In this document: piece by piece, positions 1-5,447 of the stretch | How positions within the stretch are numbered: the stretch's first letter is position 1 | How the letters are laid out: the number at the start of each line of letters is the position of its first letter | Source: Nitrosarchaeum sp. | Lineage (GTDB): Archaea > Thermoproteota > Nitrososphaeria > Nitrososphaerales > Nitrosopumilaceae | NCBI GenBank assembly: GCA_004297665.1 | Contig: SCUP01000058.1 | Coordinates: 1-5,617, forward strand | Direction of reading: 5' to 3' | DNA: 5,617 bases | The notes under the pieces: model-generated | The model's input: the letters and a program-made list of their open reading frames with translations, nothing else | Told to the model about the DNA's origin: nothing | The model's database searches: none | Made by a program: the position numbers and the translations under genes

Positions 1-1493
1 ACTTTTTGTTTCAGAGTTCCAACATCTATCCTAATTCCAAATACTGCAGGATCAGTATTTCTAAAAACATAGCCTTTGAGAAACGTGAACTTGGAGATTG
101 GTGTCAATTCTGCAAAGACTGCATCTTCTTCATTGGCAGTGTCTTCGCTTACCCAGTTATTGTAATTATCAATCAAACTGTAAATTATTCTGTCTTCAAA
201 AATCTTGATATGACTGTCTTCTGATTCGTCTTTTGCATCAGGCAGTATTTTGACATTAAAAGATAATACCACACCAAGATGTCTGTCGTTTTCTTTGATT
301 GCCTTTGCCTCCATGATATCTCGGCGATTGACTGGTCCAATGTCTGCCTTGGCTATCGGAACTTGTGAGCGCCGTAGCATCTCAACTATTGCTTCAAGTG
401 AGCCTATGGTATCGCATTTTAAAACAACACCATTTGTTTCTGTATCAATGAATACGGATTTCATTTCAGATTCGATCAGTTTGGTGTATTTTGCTATTTC
501 AGATGGAGTGGATGCAACATAAAGAGTACTGCCAGGCAAAACTCCCTCAAGGTCAGGTGATGCAATTTTGAGTCCTGCAGCTGCATTAACATTTTGTACG
601 GGTTTGAATTTATCACGAGGATCACGCATTTCATCTAGTGGTTTTGGCAAAAGAATTGCTTTTGGTTTTGTTACAATAACTGAATCTCTTTTTGCAACAA
701 CTATGGTGTCACCTTTTTTGATACTGCCATCAATTAAAATAATATTAGCTGTATGTCCCAGTCCAGGTTCTTCATTTACTTCAAGTACTATTCCTCTTGA
801 TTCTTTTTCTTTCTGATCTAATCTTTTTTGCAGATATTGCTGTGTCAATCCAACTAGCACTGCTAATAATTCAGGTATTCCGACTCCAGATCTTGCAGAG
901 ATTGGCACGATTGCAATTTCTGATTTAAAGTCCTTAACTCGATAAAATGCTTCGGACTGATATCCCAAAATAGACAAAGTTCCTACCACGTCATAGATTT
1001 TTTGATCAAGGTCAGTTTGGATAAACGCATCTTGTTCTTTGATTGCTTGTGTGATGAATTTAGTTTCTGATTTTCTCCATCCAGATATTTGATCACACTT
1101 GTTTAGTGCAACAACAAATGGAACTTTTCTGTTCTGTAAGATTTTCAAACTCTCATTTGTTTGCGGCTGAAATCCTCGATTAACATCAACTACCAGTATG
1201 GCAATATCGGCAGCAGAGCCGCCTCTTGCTCTAAGATTTGTAAAGACTTCGTGTCCTGGTGTGTCAATTACCAAAATTCCAGGAACTTGGTTTTCTGATT
1301 CTTGTAGTTTTTTGTATAATGGACCACATGTCTCTTTGATTGTTTCAGTTGGAAGAAAACTTGCACCAATGTGCTGAGTGATGCCTCCGGCTTCCCTGCC
1401 TTGAACGCCAGTGCCCCTAATTCTATCTAAGAGAGATGTCTTACCAGAGTCTACGTGACCTAAAACTACCACTATAGGTTGACGAATTTGCAA
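1..1493 (-). CDS. infB: Translation initiation factor aIF5B (IF2-like GTPase), C-terminus cut by window edge
   Basis: Cytosolic GTPase that, by family knowledge, promotes ribosomal subunit joining and stabilises initiator tRNA during archaeal initiation. The reading frame is open from a TTG at 1493-1491 to base 1, giving 497 complete codons with no stop or frameshift; archaeal family members are near 590 residues, so roughly the last 95 are outside. Visible GTPase motifs are G1 GHVDSGKT (12-19), G3 DTPGHE (77-82), G4 NKCD (131-134) and G5 SARSG (199-203). Domain II begins around 232, domain III around 348, and the beta-barrel domain IV starts near 465 before the cut. The TTG start is preceded in frame by an immediate TGA, so no longer start exists, and the protein begins only 11 residues before the G1 motif. 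This is the short archaeal form without the eukaryotic N-terminal extension. It lies 5 bases after the ndk stop with no clear Shine-Dalgarno, suggesting translational coupling. Confidence 0.97.
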   Translation of the reverse strand, partial: MQIRQPIVVVLGHVDSGKTSLLDRIRGTGVQGREAGGITQHIGASFLPTETIKETCGPLYKKLQESENQVPGILVIDTPGHEVFTNLRARGGSAADIAILVVDVNRGFQPQTNESLKILQNRKVPFVVALNKCDQISGWRKSETKFITQAIKEQDAFIQTDLDQKIYDVVGTLSILGYQSEAFYRVKDFKSEIAIVPISARSGVGIPELLAVLVGLTQQYLQKRLDQKEKESRGIVLEVNEEPGLGHTANIILIDGSIKKGDTIVVAKRDSVIVTKPKAILLPKPLDEMRDPRDKFKPVQNVNAAAGLKIASPDLEGVLPGSTLYVASTPSEIAKYTKLIESEMKSVFIDTETNGVVLKCDTIGSLEAIVEMLRRSQVPIAKADIGPVNRRDIMEAKAIKENDRHLGVVLSFNVKILPDAKDESEDSHIKIFEDRIIYSLIDNYNNWVSEDTANEEDAVFAELTPISKFTFLKGYVFRNTDPAVFGIRIDVGTLKQK

Positions 1494-1498
1494 TCAAA

Positions 1499-1900
1499 TC
1501 ACTCAAACGCTACCCTCGATTCGTGATCAAAACTTTCCTGTGAATCAGATGCATGAATGATATTGTCGGTAAATCCCAATCCAAAATCTCCTCTTATTGA
1601 GCCAGGTGCTGCCTCAAAGGATTTTGTTGCACCAACCATGATTCGTGTAGTTGCAATTGCATTGTTTCCCTCAATTATTGCTGCAACAACTGGACCTGAT
1701 GTGATAAACGATGTCAACTCACCAAAGAATGGTTTGTCTTTATGGACTCCATAGAAATTTTCAGCTTGCTTTTGTGTAAACGTAAACATTTTTAGTTTTA
1801 AAAGCTTGAATCCCTTTTTCTCAAATCTTGCAATTACTTCACCAGTAAGTTTTCTAGCTACTGCATCTGGTTTTACAATGAAAAGAGTTTGTTCAGCCAA
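1499..1900 (-). CDS. ndk: Nucleoside diphosphate kinase
   Basis: Transfers the gamma-phosphate of ATP to nucleoside diphosphates through a phosphohistidine intermediate, supplying GTP and other NTPs/dNTPs in the cytosol. The 133-residue product is complete and close to the usual family length. Landmarks are the N-terminal FIVKPDAV segment (7-14), Tyr50, Arg86 in TTRIMVGAT, the IRGDFG loop (102-107) and the catalytic His116 within NIIHASDS. The Gly that usually follows the histidine (HGSDS) is Ala here, a conservative change. The start is TTG, chosen because the protein then opens with the normal MAEQTLFIVKPD-type N-terminus. Only 2 bases separate it from the rpl24e stop and no Shine-Dalgarno is evident, so re-initiation after rpl24e is likely. 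Its place between a ribosomal protein gene and the infB GTPase gene is a conserved archaeal arrangement. Confidence 0.98.
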   Translation of the reverse strand: MAEQTLFIVKPDAVARKLTGEVIARFEKKGFKLLKLKMFTFTQKQAENFYGVHKDKPFFGELTSFITSGPVVAAIIEGNNAIATTRIMVGATKSFEAAPGSIRGDFGLGFTDNIIHASDSQESFDHESRVAFE

Positions 1901-1902
1901 TT

Positions 1903-2106
1903 CTATTTCTTGTGTTGAATTCCGCCTTTAACGTATTTCTTGGTCCACTTTAGTTTTCTTGGATCACGTTTTAGCTCTAGTGAGTTTTTCTTGCATTTTG
2001 CAGAACAAAACCATAAAACAGTTCCGTCATTTTTTGCAAGCATTGTACCTGAACCTTTTGCAACAGGTCTTGCACAAAAACTGCAGGGTTTTACTAAGAG
2101 ACTCAT
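1903..2106 (-). CDS. rpl24e: Large-subunit ribosomal protein eL24 (L24e)
   Basis: Zinc-ribbon protein of the archaeal/eukaryotic large ribosomal subunit, located near the subunit interface in known structures. The 67-residue product carries the expected Cys pairs, Cys8-x2-Cys11 and Cys34-x3-Cys38, around a short beta ribbon, followed by a basic tail (RDPRKLKWTKKY, 48-59) that would contact rRNA. Length matches the compact archaeal form. The ATG is preceded by an AGGT element that overlaps the TAG stop of rps28e, with a 9-base gap between the two genes, so translation is probably coupled to the upstream gene. Confidence 0.97.
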   Translation of the reverse strand: MSLLVKPCSFCARPVAKGSGTMLAKNDGTVLWFCSAKCKKNSLELKRDPRKLKWTKKYVKGGIQHKK

Positions 2107-2115
2107 ATCTTTTAC

Positions 2116-2328
2116 CTAATGAATTTTCTTTGCTTCTCTTTCTGTTTCTCGCAGCATTAGAATTTCTCCAATTCTGACAGAGCCTTTTACGTTTCTAGTG
2201 AGAATTCTGCCTTTGTCTTTACCAGAAAGAACTTTTACTCTAACTTGAATAACTTCGCCAGCAATGCCAGTTCTGCCAACAATTTGAATAATTTCAGATT
2301 GAGTTACGTCGTCAACTGTAGTGCTCAT
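2116..2328 (-). CDS. rps28e: Small-subunit ribosomal protein eS28 (S28e)
   Basis: OB-fold protein of the archaeal/eukaryotic small ribosomal subunit, located near the mRNA exit channel in known structures. The 70-residue sequence shows the family pattern: an N-terminal strand with [15 protein letters not shown] (17-31), then [20 protein letters not shown] (40-59) and the conserved C-terminal [11 protein letters not shown] (59-69). Its ATG overlaps the TGA stop of rpl7ae as ATGA (2328-2325), the classic signature of termination-reinitiation coupling. A GGTGG sequence lies about a dozen bases upstream, inside the 3' end of rpl7ae, and can serve as a Shine-Dalgarno. Confidence 0.98.
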   Translation of the reverse strand: MSTTVDDVTQSEIIQIVGRTGIAGEVIQVRVKVLSGKDKGRILTRNVKGSVRIGEILMLRETEREAKKIH

Positions 2329-2711
2329 TTGCTAGTCTTACCACCTTTAATTTTAGCAATTGCTGAGACAACTTGATCAACTATGTGTTGTGCATCACCA
2401 GCGTCTAAAATTGCTGCAGCGGCAGAAGTAATGTCAATACCCAAAGATTTTCCTAGTTCTTGCTTGCTTGGAACAAATGCATATGCTGCACCCTGTTCTT
2501 CACATAGAATTGGAAGATGAGCGACTACCTCTGGTGGTTCAACATCTTCAGCTATAACGATTAGTTTGCTTGTTCCTCTCTCAATGGCCTTTGTAGCTTC
2601 GTTGGTTCCTTTCTTTACTTTACCGCTGCTAGATGCGACTCTAACGGCTTCCAAGATTGGATTTACGAGTTCTTCTGGCGTCTCAAATTTTACATAATAA
2701 GCTTTACCCAT
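2325..2711 (-). CDS. rpl7ae: Ribosomal protein eL8/L7Ae, kink-turn RNA-binding protein
   Basis: Binds kink-turn RNA. In archaea the same protein serves the large ribosomal subunit and the box C/D and H/ACA guide RNPs, and has been found in RNase P. The 128-residue product matches the family length. Diagnostic segments are [15 protein letters not shown] (32-46), which supplies RNA-contacting residues, then [20 protein letters not shown] (53-72) and [11 protein letters not shown] (77-87). The C-terminus ends in a short lysine-rich tail. The ATG is preceded by GGGTGAC about 6 to 12 bases upstream, a fair match to the archaeal anti-Shine-Dalgarno complement. It is probably the first gene of the L7Ae-S28e-L24e-Ndk-aIF5B group, 41 bases downstream of glmM. 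Confidence 0.98.
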   Translation of the reverse strand: MGKAYYVKFETPEELVNPILEAVRVASSSGKVKKGTNEATKAIERGTSKLIVIAEDVEPPEVVAHLPILCEEQGAAYAFVPSKQELGKSLGIDITSAAAAILDAGDAQHIVDQVVSAIAKIKGGKTSK

Positions 2712-2772
2712 ACTATGTCACCCTTTAGGGATCATTCTCCATTCCAATCATGCTAGCGATTGGTTTTAAAAG
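2712..2772 (-). promoter_or_regulatory. Possible rpl7ae promoter and ribosome binding site
   Basis: A TTTTAAAA palindrome (2764-2771), inside the last codons of glmM, could be a TATA box on the minus strand. The expected start of transcription about 26 bases downstream (near 2741) would give a leader of roughly 30 bases ending in GGGTGAC just before the rpl7ae ATG. A leader with a Shine-Dalgarno contrasts with the apparently leaderless genes elsewhere in the window. This is inference from spacing only. The ribosomal cluster could instead be read through from glmM. Confidence 0.3.
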
Positions 2773-4123
2773 TGTTATCGGAAATGACAGACTTGACTTT
2801 TTTGATGTATTTTGACATTAAATCATCTAGTTTTTGCTGACTTTCAGCTTCGCCATATATTCTAATGATTGGTTCTGTTCCACTTGGTCTAATCATTACC
2901 CAGTTTTTAGAATCAGTTGTGATTTTAATTCCATCAGTTGTATCAGAGTTTGGAAATTCTTGTTTTAATGATTGGATTAGTTTTTTAGAATCTTCTTGGG
3001 AACATGTGACTTTATCTTTTGTAGTAAAAGAGGGCAGAAGACTAGAGATTTCTTCTGATAGTTTTTTTCCAGATGTGGCCAATAATTCCAGCATTAAAGC
3101 CAGAGTCATACAACCGTCTCTTACCTGATTATGTTTGCCATACATGAACCCGCCATTTTCTTCAAAACCAATCAATGCGTTTGTTGGAACCATTTTTCTT
3201 GATACCTCTACGCTTCCTACTTTGGTGCGTATCACTTGAGAATTAAATTCATTTGCAACCAGTTCTATGTTAGAGCCAGAATTTAAACAAGTAACAACTA
3301 ACGAGTTGGGATTTTTTTGTAAAATAAATTTTGTAAGTACCAGTGCAGACTTGTCACCACTAAGTATCTCTCCTTTATCATCACAGAAAATACTACGGTC
3401 ACCATCACCGTCAAATGCAATTCCAAGATCTGCGTTATTTTGTAAAACGGTTTTGGAAAGCTCTGATAGATTTTGTGGAGTTGGCTCTGAACCTCTTCCT
3501 GGAAACAAGCCATCAATTTTTTCATTAATCAAAAATGTTTTGATTCCAAGTGATTGACAAAATATAGGTGCAGTTACTGCCTGTGCACCATTTCCCAAAT
3601 CCAAAACAACTTTGAGATTTTTTGATTTTATTTTATGTGAGTCTATCTGAGAAGTTATCCCATCAACATAAACATTGATTGCCCTGTCTTCTTTTTCTGT
3701 AGTTCCCCACTTTGAAGGATTTTTTATCCAAGTTTTATTTAGAAAAATATCTTCAATTATCAATTCATCCTCGCGTGAAATTTCTACACCGTCTTTTGCA
3801 GCTGGCTTGATTCCATTGTATTGTGGTGGATTGTGTGATGCTGTGATCATTATTCCACCAGAGTAACCAAGTTTTTTTACAGCATACTCAAGACATGGTG
3901 TAGGTACTAGTCCTGCATTATTGCAATCTAGTCCAGCATAATTTAGTGCAGAACATACAACTTTGGCAATGATTACACTTGATTCTCTTCCATCATATCC
4001 AACTAGTATCGGTCCTTTTGCAAAGTATGTTGCAATTGCTAATGTCATATCATGAACAAATTCTAATGTAAAGTCTTCAGAAAAGACTCCACGAATTCCA
4101 TTTGTTCCAAAAAATTTTGCCAC
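2753..4123 (-). CDS. glmM: Phosphoglucosamine mutase / alpha-D-phosphohexomutase family protein
   Basis: Predicted to interconvert glucosamine-6-phosphate and glucosamine-1-phosphate on the way to UDP-GlcNAc, used for surface glycans. Related archaeal enzymes can also act on mannose or glucose phosphates, so substrate choice is inferred. Counting from the GTG start (456 residues, normal for the family): N-terminal KFFGTNGIRG, catalytic phosphoserine Ser96 in TASHNP (94-99), metal-binding DGDGDR (238-243), sugar-binding loop EENGG (321-325) and the C-terminal phosphate-binding RPSGTEP (412-418). All four active-site loops are intact. EENGG instead of the bacterial ESGH form is usual in archaeal members. 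A TTG at 4135 in the same frame would add four residues (MNYI). I prefer the GTG at 4123 because family members start just before KFFGTNGIRG. No Shine-Dalgarno is visible, suggesting a leaderless or nearly leaderless transcript. It lies directly upstream of the ribosomal cluster on the same strand. Confidence 0.94.
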   Translation of the reverse strand: MAKFFGTNGIRGVFSEDFTLEFVHDMTLAIATYFAKGPILVGYDGRESSVIIAKVVCSALNYAGLDCNNAGLVPTPCLEYAVKKLGYSGGIMITASHNPPQYNGIKPAAKDGVEISREDELIIEDIFLNKTWIKNPSKWGTTEKEDRAINVYVDGITSQIDSHKIKSKNLKVVLDLGNGAQAVTAPIFCQSLGIKTFLINEKIDGLFPGRGSEPTPQNLSELSKTVLQNNADLGIAFDGDGDRSIFCDDKGEILSGDKSALVLTKFILQKNPNSLVVTCLNSGSNIELVANEFNSQVIRTKVGSVEVSRKMVPTNALIGFEENGGFMYGKHNQVRDGCMTLALMLELLATSGKKLSEEISSLLPSFTTKDKVTCSQEDSKKLIQSLKQEFPNSDTTDGIKITTDSKNWVMIRPSGTEPIIRIYGEAESQQKLDDLMSKYIKKVKSVISDNTFKTNR

Positions 4124-4170
4124 AATGTAGTTCAATAATAGATAAATTTGTGTTTAATGGCAAGTCCGAT
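4124..4170. promoter_or_regulatory. Divergent spacer with promoters for glmM (-) and tRNA-Leu (+)
   Basis: This short AT-rich spacer must hold both promoters. On the plus strand GATAAATTT (4141-4149) is centred about 26 bases before the first tRNA base, a good place for a TATA box. On the minus strand the TTAAACA stretch around 4152-4158 is centred about 32 bases from the GTG at 4123, which would start transcription a few bases before that GTG and downstream of the alternative TTG at 4135. This supports the shorter glmM start, though both boxes are weak matches identified by eye. Confidence 0.4.
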
Positions 4171-4255
4171 GCGGGAGTCGCCCAGCCTGGTCAAAGGCGT
4201 AGGGCTTAGGACCCTATCTCTTAGGAGTTCGTGGGTTCAAATCCCACCTCCCGCA
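4171..4255 (+). tRNA. tRNA-Leu (anticodon UAG)
   Basis: A complete 85-base class II tRNA. The acceptor stem GCGGGAG (4171-4177) pairs perfectly with CTCCCGC (4248-4254), followed by discriminator A at 4255. The D stem is GCC/GGC with GG at 4189-4190. The anticodon stem TAGGG/CCCTA (4200-4204 and 4212-4216) closes a 7-base loop with anticodon TAG at 4207-4209, which reads CUA and probably other CUN leucine codons. The long variable arm (about 4217-4230) contains a CTC/GAG stem, as expected for leucine. The T arm GTGGG/CCCAC encloses TTCAAAT. There is no intron, and the 3' CCA is not encoded. It lies on the strand opposite to all flanking protein genes except the one at the right edge. Confidence 0.98.
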
Positions 4256-4393
4256 TTAATTGTAAGGGGATATAGATAGAGGGTCAGATTTTGCACTAAT
4301 TCCTTCTAGAAATAATCTATGCTGCTACATTATCCATTAGTCTAGTACAGACTGTTCATAATTCTATAACGTAATAGTATCTATTACAATTTA
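4256..4393. other. Non-coding AT-rich stretch between tRNA-Leu and the next gene
   Basis: About 140 bases between the 3' end of the tRNA and the stop of the converging gene. No open frame of note, no repeat of the tRNA 3' end and no recognisable RNA gene is seen. The only clear structure is the 7-bp inverted repeat listed separately, plus a weak GTCT/AGAC stem at 4340-4352. No strong T tract follows the tRNA that would mark a simple terminator. Confidence 0.6.
4371..4387. repeat. Perfect 7-bp inverted repeat after the DUF6659-like gene
   Basis: GTAATAG (4371-4377) and its reverse complement CTATTAC (4381-4387) flank a 3-base TAT centre. It begins six bases after the stop of the minus-strand gene ending at 4394, so in that transcript it would form a small AT-rich hairpin in the 3' untranslated region. 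No T run follows it directly on the minus strand, so it does not look like a standard intrinsic terminator. It could be a 3'-end stability element, a protein-binding palindrome or chance. Confidence 0.45.
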
Positions 4394-4759
4394 TCAAGTA
4401 TCTGTACTCAATTTTTCCTTTATTTTTAATAGTTTTTTGATAATTTTATCATGGGGGGCATCTTTATCCATACTTACTAATAATATGACATTTCCCTTCA
4501 GTTGCATTGTTACTCTTTTAATCAACTTGTATTCAGCCATGGCATAAAGTGGCATTCCAAATTTTGCTGCAAATACTCTTCTCGATTGCCAACGCATAAG
4601 GGCATGAGTGGCAGATTTTACATTTTCAGAAGTATTAAGAAGAGAGTACAAGCCAGTACGTTTTCTAAATGTAATTTTCTCTCCATCTAATATTCCAACA
4701 TATCTTATGCTCGGATCCACTCTTAACAATACTTCACAAATTTCATCATATGAAATCAT
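4394..4759 (-). CDS. DUF6659-like small archaeal protein of unknown function
   Basis: A complete 121-residue ORF with an ATG start and TGA stop. The sequence pattern, a short N-terminal helix followed by PSIRYVGILDGEKI (16-29), a central helix rich in Arg (VKSATHALMRWQSRR, 47-61), then YAMAEYKLIKRVTMQL (72-87) and VILLVSMD (91-98) followed by DKIIKKLLKI, resembles the thaumarchaeal family I know as DUF6659. That assignment is from memory of the family pattern, not a search. The alternation of helix, paired strands, helix, paired strands and C-terminal helix would fit a profilin/roadblock-like or PAS-like fold, which is inference. No signal peptide, membrane segment or catalytic motif is visible. 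It follows the ribbon-helix-helix gene by 72 bases on the same strand. No Shine-Dalgarno precedes the ATG. Confidence 0.85.
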   Translation of the reverse strand: MISYDEICEVLLRVDPSIRYVGILDGEKITFRKRTGLYSLLNTSENVKSATHALMRWQSRRVFAAKFGMPLYAMAEYKLIKRVTMQLKGNVILLVSMDKDAPHDKIIKKLLKIKEKLSTDT

Positions 4760-4831
4760 TTCTGTTGATTAATCGGTGTATTGTAAAAACATGTTATATG
4801 AAAATATCTTCAACTCCTTTCTTTTATTGAG
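4760..4831 (-). promoter_or_regulatory. Possible promoter of the DUF6659-like gene
   Basis: The 72-base gap has two weak minus-strand TATA candidates: CATATAAC (around 4792-4799), about 37 bases from the ATG, and TTTACAATA (around 4777-4785), about 22 bases from it. An AACATGTT palindrome lies at 4788-4795. The gene may therefore be transcribed independently of its upstream neighbour. Immediately after the upstream stop there is only a 5-bp AACTC/GAGTT stem (4812-4816 and 4829-4833) with a 12-base loop, a poor terminator. Confidence 0.3.
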
Positions 4832-5356
4832 TTATACTTTATCAATTTTAAAGGAGACACTTTGATCTGTGAGTTCTTGTTTATGTATCCTGAATTTAAA
4901 TTCATTTAAAATTGCATTTATGACAGTTACAAGATATTGTGAAAACACATTTCCAAGCTCATGCTGAATTACATACTTGTCTGTATTATCATCATCTTTG
5001 ATGTGTCTAAATGGAATGTGAGATGCTGCCAACCACGAATCAAGGGATTTTATGAAAGTATCCACAGTAAGTTCGCCATACATGTAGACTGTTGCATCTT
5101 TCATTGCACCTCGACAAACTGTCACTGCGATAGTTGTCATCTCTTTCTCTGGAACATGGGAAAGAATTGCTCTCAAAAACGGTTTTGTTAAAAATACAAA
5201 TCCTATATCTTCTGCAAATCTGTCCCAACTAACATGTTTTGTAATAATTTGTCCAATAAGCGTGTTTAATGTCATGCTTTTCATCTCGCTTTCTATTTCT
5301 AGTTTATTTTTGGTATCTGCATCAACTCTTACGGAAATGATCGCAGATTTTTTCAT
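4832..5356 (-). CDS. Putative ribbon-helix-helix DNA-binding protein with unassigned C-terminal domain
   Basis: A complete 174-residue ORF (ATG to TAA). The N-terminus AIISVRV (5-11) looks like the DNA-contacting strand of a ribbon-helix-helix protein, followed by helix A (about 13-26, DADTKNKLEIESEM) and helix B (about 29-41, TLNTLIGQIITKH). The next 130 residues match nothing I can name. They start with SWDRFAEDIGFVFLTKPF (43-60), include KDATVYMYGELTVDTFIKSL (86-105) and end with YVIQHELGNVFSQYL (128-142) and a final SVSFKI strand. The alternating helices and strands suggest a compact alpha/beta sensing or oligomerisation domain, which is inference. No membrane segment or signal peptide is seen. 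A TATA-like TTAAATAG about 25 bases before the ATG and no Shine-Dalgarno suggest a leaderless mRNA. It is probably a transcription regulator whose target is unknown, with autoregulation possible because of the repeat just upstream of its TATA box. Confidence 0.82.
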   Translation of the reverse strand: MKKSAIISVRVDADTKNKLEIESEMKSMTLNTLIGQIITKHVSWDRFAEDIGFVFLTKPFLRAILSHVPEKEMTTIAVTVCRGAMKDATVYMYGELTVDTFIKSLDSWLAASHIPFRHIKDDDNTDKYVIQHELGNVFSQYLVTVINAILNEFKFRIHKQELTDQSVSFKIDKV

Positions 5357-5447
5357 GCAAAATTAATACATGTCTACTATTTAACAATGTATACTTGTAT
5401 ACTTATTTCATTCATGTTAAAATACCAATATTAGCCTACAATGGTGT
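5357..5447. promoter_or_regulatory. Divergent promoter region between the RHH and AbrB-like genes
   Basis: On the minus strand TTAAATAG (5377-5384) is centred about 25 bases before the ATG at 5356. On the plus strand TTAAAATA (around 5417-5424) is centred about 27 bases before the ATG at 5448. Both spacings fit archaeal TATA boxes driving leaderless transcripts, and neither gene has a Shine-Dalgarno. The tandem repeat at 5389-5404 lies between the two boxes, where a bound protein could affect both promoters. Confidence 0.55.
5389..5404. repeat. Tandem 8-bp repeat GTATACTT x2, candidate operator
   Basis: Two perfect back-to-back copies of GTATACTT. Each contains the 6-bp palindrome GTATAC, so the pair can also be read as an inverted repeat with a 2-base spacer. 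Its left end is 4 bases from the RHH gene's TATA-like box. Short tandem or inverted sites of this size are typical targets of ribbon-helix-helix dimers, but no binding is shown by the sequence. Confidence 0.5.

Noticed and set aside
6..816. Plus-strand open frames at 6-224, 250-522 and 568-816
   Set aside because: They are antisense to the continuous, motif-bearing aIF5B frame and encode low-complexity Ser/Phe/Ile-rich sequences with no family resemblance.
1557..2177. Plus-strand open frames at 1557-1754 and 1959-2177
   Set aside because: They are antisense to ndk and to the rpl24e/rps28e genes, whose family motifs are complete.
2721..2730. CCCTTTAGGG mini-hairpin before rpl7ae as a riboswitch or autoregulatory L7Ae kink-turn
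   Set aside because: The 4-bp stem with a 2-base loop has no tandem G-A pairs or kink-turn layout, so an L7Ae autoregulation site is not supported.
2865..3866. Open frames inside glmM (plus 2865-3128, 3267-3557, 3675-3866; minus 3298-3525)
   Set aside because: glmM is intact with all four active-site loops across this stretch, and the overlapping frames show no recognisable features.
4812..4833. AACTC/GAGTT stem at the end of the RHH gene as a terminator
   Set aside because: The stem is only 5 bp with a 12-base loop, includes part of the stop codon and is not followed by a clear T run on the minus strand.
4502..5228. Open frames overlapping the two hypothetical genes (plus 4502-4690 and 4961-5191; minus 5040-5228)
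   Set aside because: They are Cys/His/Ser-rich shadow translations, while the chosen frames are longer, start with ATG and show coherent secondary-structure patterns.
4788..5373. ACATGT occurrences upstream of both hypothetical genes (4789-4794, 5368-5373) and inside one (5231-5238 as AACATGTT)
   Set aside because: A 6-base palindrome in AT-rich DNA is expected by chance, and one copy simply encodes part of the RHH protein, so I do not call it a shared operator.
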